Shown: piece after piece, positions 18,825-27,151 of the stretch
Layout: the number at the start of each line of letters is the position of its first letter
Position numbering within the stretch: the stretch's first letter is position 1
Assembly (NCBI GenBank): GCA_021648125.1
Contig: JAKITK010000003.1
Coordinates: forward strand, 1 to 64,000
Length of the DNA: 64,000 nt
Source of the DNA: Lysobacterales bacterium
GTDB taxonomy: Bacteria > Pseudomonadota > Gammaproteobacteria > Xanthomonadales > SZUA-36
Direction of reading: 5' to 3'
Notes under the pieces: generated by a model
Told to the model about the DNA's origin: nothing
Databases searched by the model: none
What the model saw: only the letters and a program-made list of their open reading frames with translations
Translations under genes and position numbers: made by a program

Positions 18825-19241
18825 ATGATTATTCTTGATACCAACATTGTTTCTGAATTCATGACCTCCCCACCCGCAAGTTCGGTGCTTAGTTGGTTGA
18901 ACAAACAGAATGTATCATCGCTATACCTATCAACAATTAGTATCGCTGAAATCGGCTTCGGTCTAAACACAATGCCAAGCGGTAAACGGCAAAGGTTGTT
19001 GCAACAGCGTTTCGAGGAATTTATTGCCACAGCATTTGAGGATCGGATACTTTCTTTTGATCAAGCCGCTGCCAGAATATATCCTGAATTGCTCACACAC
19101 CGCCGCAACATCGGTCGCCCTATGAGTAACTTTGATGGGCAAATTGCTTCCATTGCTCGCGCCAATGGCTTTGCCGTTGCCACACGGAATATAAAAGATT
19201 TTGAAGAATGTCAGCTTGAACTGATTAATCCATTTATATAG
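18825..19241 (+). CDS. FitB/VapC-like PIN-domain toxin
   Basis: This PIN-domain ribonuclease of 138 residues has the expected acidic metal ligands: MIILDTNIVSEF (Asp5), STISIAEIGFG (Glu), NFDGQIASIA (Asp) and ATRNIKDFE (Asp). The last motif and PMSNFDGQIAS match the FitB subgroup. Such toxins cleave RNA, often tRNA or rRNA, when freed from the antitoxin. It forms a two-gene operon with the FitA-like gene. The intact frame suggests an active pair. Confidence 0.9.
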   Translation: MIILDTNIVSEFMTSPPASSVLSWLNKQNVSSLYLSTISIAEIGFGLNTMPSGKRQRLLQQRFEEFIATAFEDRILSFDQAAARIYPELLTHRRNIGRPMSNFDGQIASIARANGFAVATRNIKDFEECQLELINPFI

Positions 19242-19317
19242 TGTTCAGTCTTTTTTGCCTTACTGACAATGATTTACGCCTTGTTTTGCTTCGCACCGAA
19301 CACCTGCATGAGAGCTT

Positions 19318-20814
19318 CTAAGTACTGGGAAAAGTGTAAGCCGTGCCTTCACGCACACCTGCTGAGGGCCAGCGTTGGGTGATGGTTTTGCGGCGGGTGT
19401 AAAAACGCACGGAATCCGGGCCATAAGCATACAAGTCGCCAAACAATGAGCGTTTCCAGCCGCCAAAGCTGTGGAACGCTACGGGCACTGGCAAGGGGAC
19501 ATTTACCCCCACCATGCCTACCTGAATATTGTCACAAAAATAATGTGCGGCTTCGCCATCACGAGTGAAGATACAAGTACCATTGCCGTATTCATGCGCA
19601 TTTATCAGCTTCATGGCATCTTCCATGGTCTCTACCCGCACCACACAAAGTACCGGGCCAAAGATTTCATCTTCATAGACTTTCATACCCGGTCGCGCTT
19701 TATCAATCAGGCTGCCACCGAGGAAATATCCCTCTTCATACCCCTTCACGCTAAGTTGACGGCCATCGACAACCAGCTCGGCACCCTCTTCGGCTGCCAT
19801 GCCGATATAGCCTGCAACCTTAGCCATATGTTGTTTGCTGATTAACGGCCCCATTTCCATGCTGTTATCAGTACCAGGGCCCACTTTTAGTCCCTGCAGT
19901 TGCACCGTCAACTTTTTCACAAGTTCATCGGCAATCTCGTTACCGACTGCAACTACTACTGAAATCGCCATGCAGCGTTCACCGCAAGAACCATAAGCCG
20001 CACCCATCAGGGCATTAACGGCATTATCGATATCAGCATCGGGCATAACAATGGCGTGGTTTTTGGCCCCGCCTAAAGCCTGCACGCGCTTACCATTGGC
20101 GCTTGCTGTTGCATAAATATATTCTGCAATTGGGGTGGATCCAACAAAGCTTACTGCCTGTATGCGGGGGTCATGCAGCAAGGTATCTACTGCTTCTTTG
20201 TCGCCGTTGACCACATTAAGTACACCATCCGGAAGGCCAGCTTCGGTGAACAGCTCGGCAACTCGCATAACCGCGCTAGGATCTTTTTCTGAAGGTTTGA
20301 GAACAAAGGTGTTGCCACAGGCAATCGCCATTGGAAACATCCACATTGGCACCATTGCTGGAAAATTAAACGGGGTAATCCCGGCAACCACTCCTAAGGG
20401 CTGAAACTCGCTCCAGGAATCGATCATTGGCCCAGCATTTTTACTGTGCTCGCCTTTGAGAAACTCTGGGGCACCACAGGCGTATTCAATTACTTCCATA
20501 CCGCGCCGGAACTCGCCCAGTGCATCGTGGTGTATCTTGCCGTGCTCGGTGGAAATCAGCGCCGCAATTTCATCAGCATGGGCTTCCAGCAGGCTGAGGA
20601 AACGAAACATCACCCTAGACCGTTTTAGCGGTGGCGTATTGCGCCAATCTGGGAATGCCGCTGCTGCGGCAGCAATAGCCTGTTCAACTGTCGCGGCACT
20701 TGCCAACGACACTTGGGATATTGCTTTCCCAAGAGCAGGATTGAATACAGCCTGTGTCCGCTGCCCACCTTCCTGCAATGCTCCGGATATAAAGTGTCCT
20801 ATGGTATGTGTCAT
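19318..20814 (-). CDS. mmsA: Methylmalonate/malonate-semialdehyde dehydrogenase (CoA-acylating)
   Basis: This 498-residue aldehyde dehydrogenase has MmsA features: GVVAGITPFNFPAMVPMWMFP, SFVGSTPIAEYIY, GAKNHAIVMPDAD and the catalytic cysteine in GSCGERCMAIS. It converts malonate semialdehyde to acetyl-CoA (or methylmalonate semialdehyde to propionyl-CoA) with NAD and CoA. It lies 29 bp after the transaminase gene, so beta-alanine degradation is the likely joint role; valine catabolism is the alternative. Confidence 0.94.
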   Translation of the reverse strand: MTHTIGHFISGALQEGGQRTQAVFNPALGKAISQVSLASAATVEQAIAAAAAAFPDWRNTPPLKRSRVMFRFLSLLEAHADEIAALISTEHGKIHHDALGEFRRGMEVIEYACGAPEFLKGEHSKNAGPMIDSWSEFQPLGVVAGITPFNFPAMVPMWMFPMAIACGNTFVLKPSEKDPSAVMRVAELFTEAGLPDGVLNVVNGDKEAVDTLLHDPRIQAVSFVGSTPIAEYIYATASANGKRVQALGGAKNHAIVMPDADIDNAVNALMGAAYGSCGERCMAISVVVAVGNEIADELVKKLTVQLQGLKVGPGTDNSMEMGPLISKQHMAKVAGYIGMAAEEGAELVVDGRQLSVKGYEEGYFLGGSLIDKARPGMKVYEDEIFGPVLCVVRVETMEDAMKLINAHEYGNGTCIFTRDGEAAHYFCDNIQVGMVGVNVPLPVPVAFHSFGGWKRSLFGDLYAYGPDSVRFYTRRKTITQRWPSAGVREGTAYTFPST

Positions 20815-20843
20815 CGTACTTGTATCATCCTGTTTGTCTAAAT

Positions 20844-22151
20844 TTACAGTGTATTGATTACTTTACGGACGGTATCGAATATCTGACTATAGTAGTCTTC
20901 GTCACCATCGAAGAAAGGTGAAAATTGCAGAGTATCCATACCATTGCGAACGAACAGGCCTTGGCGAAAACATTCTGTATGGACAGCAAAGCCCCGTGCA
21001 CCCGGTTGCTCGGATGGTGCCAGTTCAATTGCGCCCATCAAGCCGAAATTACGAATATCTATTACATTGGGCTCACCTTTGAAGCTGTGAAGTGCATCTT
21101 CAAATATTTTTTCATTCGCCCGTGCCTGCTCAAACAGACCCTCATCACGGTAAATATCCATCACCGCAAGGCCGGCAGCACATGCCAGTGGATGACCGGA
21201 ATAAGTATAACCATGAAATAGCTCAATCGCATTAGGCGGTCCCTGCATGAATTGCTGGTAGATTTTCTCCTGTACCAACACCGCTCCCATCGGTACAAAG
21301 CCGTTTGTCAGACCTTTGGCGCAGGTGATAATATCTGGCACAACACCAAAGCGGTCGCTGGAAAACGCCTCGCCAATTCGCCCAAATGCTGTAATAACCT
21401 CGTCAAATATCAACAAGATACCGTGCTTATCGCATATTTCACGCAAAGTTTTCAAGTAACCCACTGGTGGCACCAAAACACCCGTTGACCCGGCAACCGG
21501 CTCAACGATAACAGCCGCCAGATTGCCGCCATCGTGCAAGGCGGCCAGACGCTCAAGCTCTGTGGCTAAATGTCCGCCCCACTCCGGTTGTCCTTTGGAG
21601 AAGGCCTGTTTTTCCAGATTGAAGGTATGCGGCAAGTGATCAACATTAGGCAGCAGTGAAGTGCCAAACATTTTGCGATTGGGAGAAATCCCCCCCACTG
21701 AAATGCCACCAAAATTCACCCCATGATAGCCGCGTTCCCGGCCGATTAAACGATTCCGTTGACCTTCGCCGCGCAAACGATGATAGCCAAGGGCTATTTT
21801 TAATGCAGTATCAACGGCCTCTGAACCTGAGTTGGTAAAAAAACAGTGGTTAATACCATCCGGCGCAAGCTCACAGACTCGTTCAGCCAGCTCAAAAGCC
21901 TGTGGGTGCCCCAACTGAAATGCCGCTGAATAATCCAATTTCGCCGCTTGCTTCTGAACAGCCTCAACGATTTTCGGGTGACAATGACCTGCGCCTGTTG
22001 TCCACAGCCCCGAAAATGCATCCAGTATCTTGCTGCCATCTTCAGCTGTGTAGTAATGACCCTCGGCGGAAACTACCATCCGCGGGGAGGCTTTAAAAGA
22101 ACGATTTGCCGTAAATGGCATCCAGTAGGGGTCGAGGTTTTGATTTTGCAT
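20844..22151 (-). CDS. Beta-alanine (omega-amino acid):pyruvate transaminase
   Basis: This 435-residue class III PLP aminotransferase starts with the characteristic LDPYWMPFTANRSFK. Further motifs are YTAEDGSKILDAFSGLWTTGAGH, NSGSEAVDTALKIA, FDEVITAFGRIG and TCAKGLTNGFVPMG (lysine binds PLP). These match beta-alanine:pyruvate transaminases. It makes malonate semialdehyde plus alanine, feeding the MmsA enzyme encoded next. Located 110 bp after ygfX on the same strand, possibly its own transcript. Confidence 0.93.
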   Translation of the reverse strand: MQNQNLDPYWMPFTANRSFKASPRMVVSAEGHYYTAEDGSKILDAFSGLWTTGAGHCHPKIVEAVQKQAAKLDYSAAFQLGHPQAFELAERVCELAPDGINHCFFTNSGSEAVDTALKIALGYHRLRGEGQRNRLIGRERGYHGVNFGGISVGGISPNRKMFGTSLLPNVDHLPHTFNLEKQAFSKGQPEWGGHLATELERLAALHDGGNLAAVIVEPVAGSTGVLVPPVGYLKTLREICDKHGILLIFDEVITAFGRIGEAFSSDRFGVVPDIITCAKGLTNGFVPMGAVLVQEKIYQQFMQGPPNAIELFHGYTYSGHPLACAAGLAVMDIYRDEGLFEQARANEKIFEDALHSFKGEPNVIDIRNFGLMGAIELAPSEQPGARGFAVHTECFRQGLFVRNGMDTLQFSPFFDGDEDYYSQIFDTVRKVINTL

Positions 22152-22261
22152 ATTTATTTCTATCTTATGTTGAGGTAACTTCCAGCATGCACTTTACAAC
22201 TTTTCTTGCAAAAGACAAACCAAATTATTATTGGCCTTTATCAAAACTAGCAGTTTCCGTC

Positions 22262-22807
22262 TCAAAAGTCAGCGGATCCGGACATTTTAAGCATTACCTT
22301 AAAACGCCTGAACGCATCTGCGTGGTTACCTAATGCATGAAATACCAGCTGTATTGTAGCGCCCTTGTGTAAGTGTAGCTTGGCAAAAACAATATTTCGA
22401 GTTTGCAGGGTAAAATCAGAACGAGAAATTATAAAAGTAGCGTCGGTACCGCTACGCCGTTGTCGTAATACTAGCGGCCCTGCCCCACCAATTTTCCCAT
22501 CGATTTTCCCATCGATTTTCCCATCGATTTTCCCATCGATTTCCCCATCGATTTCCCCATCGATTTCCCCATCGATTTGCCCATCGATTTGCAAATAGTA
22601 TTTTTGCTGTTTCTGCTGTTCCCGGAAAATCCCAAAGCCGGTAAAAAGGGAAATAACAGAAAGTAATCCAGTCCAGGCCCAGTCAAGTTCAGACTGGTAT
22701 GACCTGAAAGCAAGATAGAGCGGAACAGAAACAACGACCAGCATAAAAACCAGTAAATAACGGCGTGGAAAACCAGCCAGTAGATTAATTTTAGCGTCGA
22801 ATGTCAT
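22262..22807 (-). CDS. ygfX: YgfX/CptA-like membrane protein with an IDG-repeat insertion
   Basis: The protein has 181 residues from ATG 22807 (TTG 22810 is just upstream), against about 135 in E. coli. Two membrane segments (about 16-35 and 41-60) are followed by KQQKYYLQIDG, which aligns with the post-membrane strand of YgfX (LLMDGRLRW in E. coli). There the sequence runs into eight IDG[Q/E/K] tetrapeptides plus a degenerate IGG, then resumes with GPLVLRQRRSG and a polar tail. In E. coli YgfX (CptA) is an inner-membrane protein paired with SdhE and reported to affect MreB and FtsZ. The start overlaps the sdhE stop by 17 bp, the canonical gene order. Confidence 0.75.
   Translation of the reverse strand: MTFDAKINLLAGFPRRYLLVFMLVVVSVPLYLAFRSYQSELDWAWTGLLSVISLFTGFGIFREQQKQQKYYLQIDGQIDGEIDGEIDGEIDGKIDGKIDGKIDGKIGGAGPLVLRQRRSGTDATFIISRSDFTLQTRNIVFAKLHLHKGATIQLVFHALGNHADAFRRFKVMLKMSGSADF
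22493..22594 (-). repeat. 12-bp tandem repeat inside ygfX
   Basis: ATCGAT recurs at exactly 12-bp spacing at 22499, 22511, 22523, 22535, 22547, 22559, 22571 and 22583. The plus-strand unit is CCCATCGATTTT, with a C-for-T variant in the later units. The period is a multiple of three, so copy changes keep the reading frame and add or remove IDG[K/E] tetrapeptides. The sub-blocks of K units and E/Q units suggest stepwise duplication. Confidence 0.95.
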
Positions 22808-23003
22808 CAATCAAACGGGAAAATGCGGTGTTATCGCAGGTTTTCTGACCTGAAAGCCAGAGCCAGAGTATATCATCTTCGGTATCCAGCAGCAGCTCAA
22901 GAGAATCTCTCGAGGCCTCATCCAAGCCGGCGTAGTATGCATCAAGATAGTCATTTAAAAGGGTATCCAACTCCTGCATTCCACGCCGACTGCGCCAGCG
23001 CAA
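22791..23003 (-). CDS. sdhE: Succinate dehydrogenase assembly factor SdhE (SDHAF2 family)
   Basis: This small acidic protein has the RGxxE signature (RRGMQELD) essential for helping covalent attachment of FAD to SdhA, followed by DTEDDILWLWLSG. Length is 70 residues from TTG 23003; E. coli SdhE has 88. The frame is open back to the sdhB stop (23028-23030) and would read IIDLRLKKLRWRSRRG, which fits the family N-terminus better, but only ATT, CTG or TTG are available as starts. It follows sdhB directly, so reinitiation after the sdhB stop is likely. Confidence 0.88.
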   Translation of the reverse strand: MRWRSRRGMQELDTLLNDYLDAYYAGLDEASRDSLELLLDTEDDILWLWLSGQKTCDNTAFSRLIDDIRR

Positions 23004-23027
23004 TTTTTTTAATCTCAGGTCAATAAT

Positions 23028-23813
23028 TTACACACCTCGCCGGGTGAGCAGGAGTTTCTTTATTTCAGCAATCGCCTTGGCGGGGTTTAAATGTTTCGGG
23101 CAGGTATTGGTACAGTTCATGATGGTGTGACAGCGATATAACTTAAACGGGTCTTCAAGCTCATCCAAGCGTGTACCTGCATCCTCATCCCGAGAATCAA
23201 TAATCCAACGGTAAGCCTGTAATAAAACAGCGGGGCCTAAGTATCTGTCGCCGTTCCACCAATAACTGGGGCAAGATGTGGAACAGCAGGCGCAAAGAAT
23301 ACATTCATACAGCCCATCGAGGTGTTTGCGGGCTGCTACCGATTGCAGGCGTTCTTTATCTGCAGGTGTGGGGCTCTGGGTTCGCAGCCAAGGCTTGATG
23401 GAAGCATATTGGGCATAAAAATGGGCCATATCCGGAACCAGATCTTTAACCACTGACAGATGCGGTAATGGATAAATTTTAATATCACCAGAAATATCAC
23501 GGATCGCCGAAGTACACGCCAAAGTGTTGGTGCCATTGATATTCATTGCACAGCTGCCGCAGATGCCTTCGCGACAAGAGCGCCTGAATGTCAGGCTTTG
23601 GTCGATTTCGTTTTTTATTTTTATAATCGCATCAAGCACCATCGGCCCGCAGTTATCAAGGTCAATATCAAAACTATCAACCCGAGGGTTTTCGCCGGTA
23701 TCCGGATCCCATCGATATACCTTGACGGTCTTAATCCGCGCAGCACTTTCAGGGGCGGGATAATGCTGACCTTTAGATATTTTTGAATTTTCGGGTAGGC
23801 TTAACTCTGCCAT
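23028..23813 (-). CDS. sdhB: Succinate dehydrogenase iron-sulfur subunit
   Basis: This 261-residue subunit carries the [2Fe-2S] motif CREGICGSC, the [4Fe-4S] motif [12 protein letters not shown] and the last group [13 protein letters not shown] for the [3Fe-4S] centre. It passes electrons from SdhA flavin to ubiquinone at the SdhCD anchor. The N-terminus is about 20 residues longer than in E. coli. A good ribosome site (AAGGA) precedes the ATG at 23813. It is separated from sdhA by a 262-bp palindromic element, unusual inside this operon. Confidence 0.97.
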   Translation of the reverse strand: MAELSLPENSKISKGQHYPAPESAARIKTVKVYRWDPDTGENPRVDSFDIDLDNCGPMVLDAIIKIKNEIDQSLTFRRSCREGICGSCAMNINGTNTLACTSAIRDISGDIKIYPLPHLSVVKDLVPDMAHFYAQYASIKPWLRTQSPTPADKERLQSVAARKHLDGLYECILCACCSTSCPSYWWNGDRYLGPAVLLQAYRWIIDSRDEDAGTRLDELEDPFKLYRCHTIMNCTNTCPKHLNPAKAIAEIKKLLLTRRGV

Positions 23814-23837
23814 AATTATTCCTTAGTCAATCCTTAA

Positions 23838-24099
23838 GGAGACTCTGATTAATATACACATCCTCAGGCTTTCAGCGATTTTCAAGATCAAGACGGGTTG
23901 TTGCAGGGTTGGTCACTCCATCTCAAAATAACCCACCGCCGAGATTGGAAATCGCTGGAAGCCCCGTAGGGCTTGTCTTTAAGCGTGCATCTGCGTTGTT
24001 TTAAATTGAAGTAATATGAAGAACTATTACTTCCAATCTACGCCTAGCAGCTACAAGCTTAAAGGCAAGCTGAGGTTATGTCTATTAATCAGAGTCTCC
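23838..24099. mobile_element. MITE-like palindromic element between sdhA and sdhB
   Basis: A 262-bp element has perfect terminal inverted repeats of 17 bp (GGAGACTCTGATTAATA), and similarity between arms continues through CCTCAG. TTAA lies directly outside both ends (23834-23837 and 24100-24103), a possible target duplication; the right copy contains the stop codon of sdhA. Inside are two clean hairpins: AAGCCC-CGTA-GGGCTT (23959-23974) and gaagtaata/tattacttc (24008-24033). There is no transposase. It lies within the sdh operon, so it would be transcribed as a large structured RNA. Confidence 0.7.
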
Positions 24100-25893
24100 T
24101 TAATAAACTCGAGCTTTTGGTGGAACCACTTCAACTTCATCGGTCAGGGTATACATATGTACGGGGCGATACTGGATATCAACCTTGCCATTGGTATCAA
24201 CACTCAATAGCGAATGCTTCATCCAGTTTTCATCATCTCGTTCGGAATAATCCTCGCGTGCATGGGCGCCGCGGCTTTCTTTACGGTTTTCAGCGCCATA
24301 CATTGTAGCGATGGCATTTCCCAGCAAATTGCGTAATTCCAAGGTCTCGACCAGATCAGAATTCCAGATTAATGAGCGATCACTAACCCCCACATCACTA
24401 AATGAATCCCAGATCGCACTGATTTTATTACAGCCTTCCTGAAGGATTTCTTCAGAGCGGAACACGGCCGCATTCGACTGCATGGTTTTTTGCATGGCTA
24501 GGCGAATTGCAGATGTGGTATTAGGCCCATCGGCATAGCGTAAGCGATCAAAATCTTCCAATAAGGCATTCAACTTGTCCTGATCGGTGTCGCTGTGTTT
24601 GGTGTCCGGCTTGATAATTTCAGCACAGCGATGCGCAACTGCACGCCCGAAGACCACGATATCGAGCAATGAGTTGGAACCCAGGCGATTGGCACCATGC
24701 ACAGAAACACAGGCGGCTTCGCCAATGGCAAACAAACCGGGAACAACTGCATCAGGATCGTCGTCTTTAATATGCACCACTTCGCCGTGATAGTTGGTTG
24801 GTATACCGCCCATATTGTAATGGCATGTTGGCAATACCGGAATCGGGTCTGTGGTGACATCGACATTGGCAAAGATCATCGCAGACTCGGCAATTCCTGG
24901 CAGGCGTTCGTTAATCACATCCGTGCCCAGGTGCTGTAAATTAAGGAATATATGGTCTTTTTCTGGACCGACTCCACGCCCTTCCTGAATTTCCATAGTC
25001 ATTGCCCGGCTAACCACATCTCGGGATGCAAGATCTTTGGCGCTGGGTGCATAGCGTTCCATAAACCGCTCACCTTCAGAGTTGGTCAGAAAACCGCCCT
25101 CCCCGCGTACACCTTCAGTAATCAATGGTCCGGCCCCATATATGCCAGTGGGATGAAATTGTATGAATTCCATATCCTGCAATGGCAAACCTGCCCGCAG
25201 TGTCATGCCGGCACCATCACCGGTACAAGTATGTGCGGAGGTACAAGAGAAGTAAGCGCGACCGTAACCACCGGTGGCGAGAATAACTGCATGGGCCCGA
25301 AACAGATGCAATGTGCCTTCTGACAAATCCCAGGCGAGCACGCCCTTACAGGCACCATCCTCATCCATCAGCAAATCTAATGCGAAATATTCAATATAGA
25401 AAGTGGCGTCATGTTTTAGTGCTTGCTGATACAGCGTATGCAAAATAGCATGCCCAGTGCGATCAGCGGCGGCACAGGTTCGCTGTGCGGCGCCACCCTC
25501 GCCGAATTCTGTGGTCATACCACCAAACGGGCGTTGGTAAATTTTGCCTTCTTCAGTGCGTGAAAATGGCACTCCGTAATGCTCCAGCTCGATCACTGCC
25601 GGAACTGCCTCACGACACATATATTCGATAGCATCCTGATCACCCAACCAATCTGAACCTTTAATGGTGTCATACATATGCCAGCGCCAATCGTCCTCGC
25701 CCATATTGCCCAATGCTGCCGACATTCCTCCCTGGGCTGCCACCGTATGACTGCGTGTAGGAAAAACCTTGGTAAGGGCTGCTGTTTTCAGGCCAGCCGC
25801 AGCCAAGCCCATCGTGGCGCGCAAACCCGCACCACCGGCACCCACTACGATGACATCATATTTATGTTCTTGTACTTTATAAGCGTTCGACAT
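24100..25893 (-). CDS. sdhA: Succinate dehydrogenase flavoprotein subunit
   Basis: This 597-residue flavoprotein oxidises succinate to fumarate on the cytoplasmic side of the inner membrane. The dinucleotide-binding motif [16 protein letters not shown] is at about residue 16, [16 protein letters not shown] holds the histidine that binds FAD covalently, and HPTGIYGAG and [18 protein letters not shown] are active-site segments. The C-terminal [16 protein letters not shown] is typical. The stop codon sits in the TTAA that borders the palindromic element. The protein is the client of SdhE and probably of the SDHAF4-like protein encoded in the same operon. Confidence 0.98.
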   Translation of the reverse strand: MSNAYKVQEHKYDVIVVGAGGAGLRATMGLAAAGLKTAALTKVFPTRSHTVAAQGGMSAALGNMGEDDWRWHMYDTIKGSDWLGDQDAIEYMCREAVPAVIELEHYGVPFSRTEEGKIYQRPFGGMTTEFGEGGAAQRTCAAADRTGHAILHTLYQQALKHDATFYIEYFALDLLMDEDGACKGVLAWDLSEGTLHLFRAHAVILATGGYGRAYFSCTSAHTCTGDGAGMTLRAGLPLQDMEFIQFHPTGIYGAGPLITEGVRGEGGFLTNSEGERFMERYAPSAKDLASRDVVSRAMTMEIQEGRGVGPEKDHIFLNLQHLGTDVINERLPGIAESAMIFANVDVTTDPIPVLPTCHYNMGGIPTNYHGEVVHIKDDDPDAVVPGLFAIGEAACVSVHGANRLGSNSLLDIVVFGRAVAHRCAEIIKPDTKHSDTDQDKLNALLEDFDRLRYADGPNTTSAIRLAMQKTMQSNAAVFRSEEILQEGCNKISAIWDSFSDVGVSDRSLIWNSDLVETLELRNLLGNAIATMYGAENRKESRGAHAREDYSERDDENWMKHSLLSVDTNGKVDIQYRPVHMYTLTDEVEVVPPKARVY

Positions 25894-25904
25894 TAATTCA
25901 ATCC

Positions 25905-26282
25905 TTACTGCAATGCCAGACGAATTACCGCCAGCACCCCGGTCACTGCACCCGCAAAAGCGAAAAGTTTTACCAGCAACTGCAAAATGGTTTCCAGCGG
26001 CTGTGAATGTACATAATCTTCGATAACCACCTGCATACCCAACTGCGCATGCCGAAGCATGCTGAGAATGAGTAGGATGGCAAGAATGCTATTTATTGTG
26101 TGGCCAAAAAAGGTCTGAATCACCTGGAAAGGCTGTCCGGCATAAACAATAATCACATACAACATCCAGATAACCAGCGGGATCAATAACAAGGCTGTAA
26201 CCCGTTGCCCCCACCAGTGCGAGGTACCAGATTTGGCACTGCCAAGACCACGGGCATGGGCTAAGGGGTGACGCATTTTCAT
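25905..26282 (-). CDS. sdhD: Succinate dehydrogenase membrane anchor subunit
   Basis: This 125-residue protein has three membrane segments. [17 protein letters not shown] near residue 80 carries the haem-ligand histidine and the conserved acidic-tyrosine pair near the quinone site. Its start overlaps the sdhC stop by 4 bp, implying translational coupling, and it lies 11 bp before sdhA. Confidence 0.95.
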   Translation of the reverse strand: MKMRHPLAHARGLGSAKSGTSHWWGQRVTALLLIPLVIWMLYVIIVYAGQPFQVIQTFFGHTINSILAILLILSMLRHAQLGMQVVIEDYVHSQPLETILQLLVKLFAFAGAVTGVLAVIRLALQ

Positions 26283-26695
26283 AACCAGCCTCCCACTGTA
26301 GCAATGGTTAACGCAGATGCAATGAACGAGCAGGAGAGTATAAAAATTGCCGAGCGATTGGCTTGTTCAATCTTCATCATTTTCCCGGTATCCCAGATCA
26401 GGTGACGAAGACCATTGAAAAAGTGATAATAAATGGCAAAACACAAGGCAGATAACAACAGCATTCCGGGGGTAGATGCCAGCCAAAGCATTGCTTCATG
26501 GTAGGCTGCCGGACCTTGGCTGAGTGAAACCAGCCAGTAAATTAATAGTGACGAACCAAAAACTGACAGAAAAACCCCGCTTGCGCGGTGGGCTATCGAT
26601 AAAATGGAGCTCAGTTGCGGCTTATAATATGGGCCGATCATAAAAGGCGATATTGGCCTTTGATGTCGCTCTGGCGGGTTTTTTTCAGGTGCCAT
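26279..26695 (-). CDS. sdhC: Succinate dehydrogenase cytochrome b556 subunit
   Basis: This 138-residue protein has three membrane segments and the family motif SIAHRASGVFLS near residue 34; the Ser and Arg line the quinone site. YYHFFNGLRHLIWD supplies the haem-ligand histidine. A proline-rich polar N-terminus precedes it (RPISPFMIGPYY). It follows the SDHAF4-like gene by 28 bp. Confidence 0.95.
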   Translation of the reverse strand: MAPEKNPPERHQRPISPFMIGPYYKPQLSSILSIAHRASGVFLSVFGSSLLIYWLVSLSQGPAAYHEAMLWLASTPGMLLLSALCFAIYYHFFNGLRHLIWDTGKMMKIEQANRSAIFILSCSFIASALTIATVGGWL

Positions 26696-26723
26696 TATCT
26701 ATTGATCTCCATTGAATAAACGC

Positions 26724-26981
26724 CTAAAAGTCACTACAGCGGCCGTTGATCTGCCAATCGCCATAGCGAGTGGGTTCAAGACCGGCAGGGCCTCCAATTT
26801 CACGCGCTGGCTGAGCTGGCTTATCCTCATCACCCAACTGAAGCTGAGAGAATTTACTAGCAACCAAGCGCTTCTCACCAGACGCTTTGGGATTATCAGA
26901 CTCGTCGATAACTTGTGTGTCAATAATTGTTTTTGAGGCTGGCTGCATTGAATCTATTACCGCATGCGTGAGTCGGGTCAC
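26724..26981 (-). CDS. SDHAF4-like (DUF1674) succinate dehydrogenase assembly factor
   Basis: This 85-residue protein has a disordered, acidic N-terminal half and ends EIGGPAGLEPTRYGDW followed by a GRCSDF tail. This is the DUF1674 signature of mitochondrial SDHAF4 and its bacterial relatives (GGPKGPEPTRYGDWERKGRCIDF-like). SDHAF4 binds flavinylated SdhA, limits radical formation and promotes assembly with SdhB. Being the first gene of the sdh cluster strongly supports this role. GTG 26981 or the in-frame ATG at 26948 may be the true start. The function is inferred from family and context. Confidence 0.85.
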   Translation of the reverse strand: MTRLTHAVIDSMQPASKTIIDTQVIDESDNPKASGEKRLVASKFSQLQLGDEDKPAQPAREIGGPAGLEPTRYGDWQINGRCSDF

Positions 26982-27095
26982 GATTATATGTTATCGAATG
27001 ATTATATCGCTAATATTAAATTCGTGTACACGATAATCAATTTAATTTTTTTTCGAGCAGGTTTTATCGTCAGTAGCAATGATTCCCTGCGCTAT

Positions 27096-27132
27096 TAGGA
27101 GTATTATACTCTCGTTAATGAAAATCATTCTT
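27096..27132 (-). promoter_or_regulatory. sdh promoter with Fur-box-like operator
   Basis: On the minus strand TATAAT (27108-27103) predicts an sdh start near 27096, about 115 nt before the SDHAF4-like gene. GTTAATGAAAATCATTCTT (27114-27132) matches the 19-bp Fur consensus GATAATGATAATCATTATC at 15 positions and covers about -18 to -36. It also lies 19 bp before the ATG of divergent ygfZ, so Fur could control both. No strong -35 is visible on the sdh side. Motif match by eye only. Confidence 0.65.
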
Positions 27133-27151
27133 ATTTGGTCTCGCGCTTACA

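Noticed and set aside
22499-22588. Regularly spaced repeat resembling a short CRISPR-like array
   Set aside because: The period is 12 bp with no unique spacers, and the units encode an in-frame tetrapeptide repeat inside ygfX. It is a coding minisatellite.
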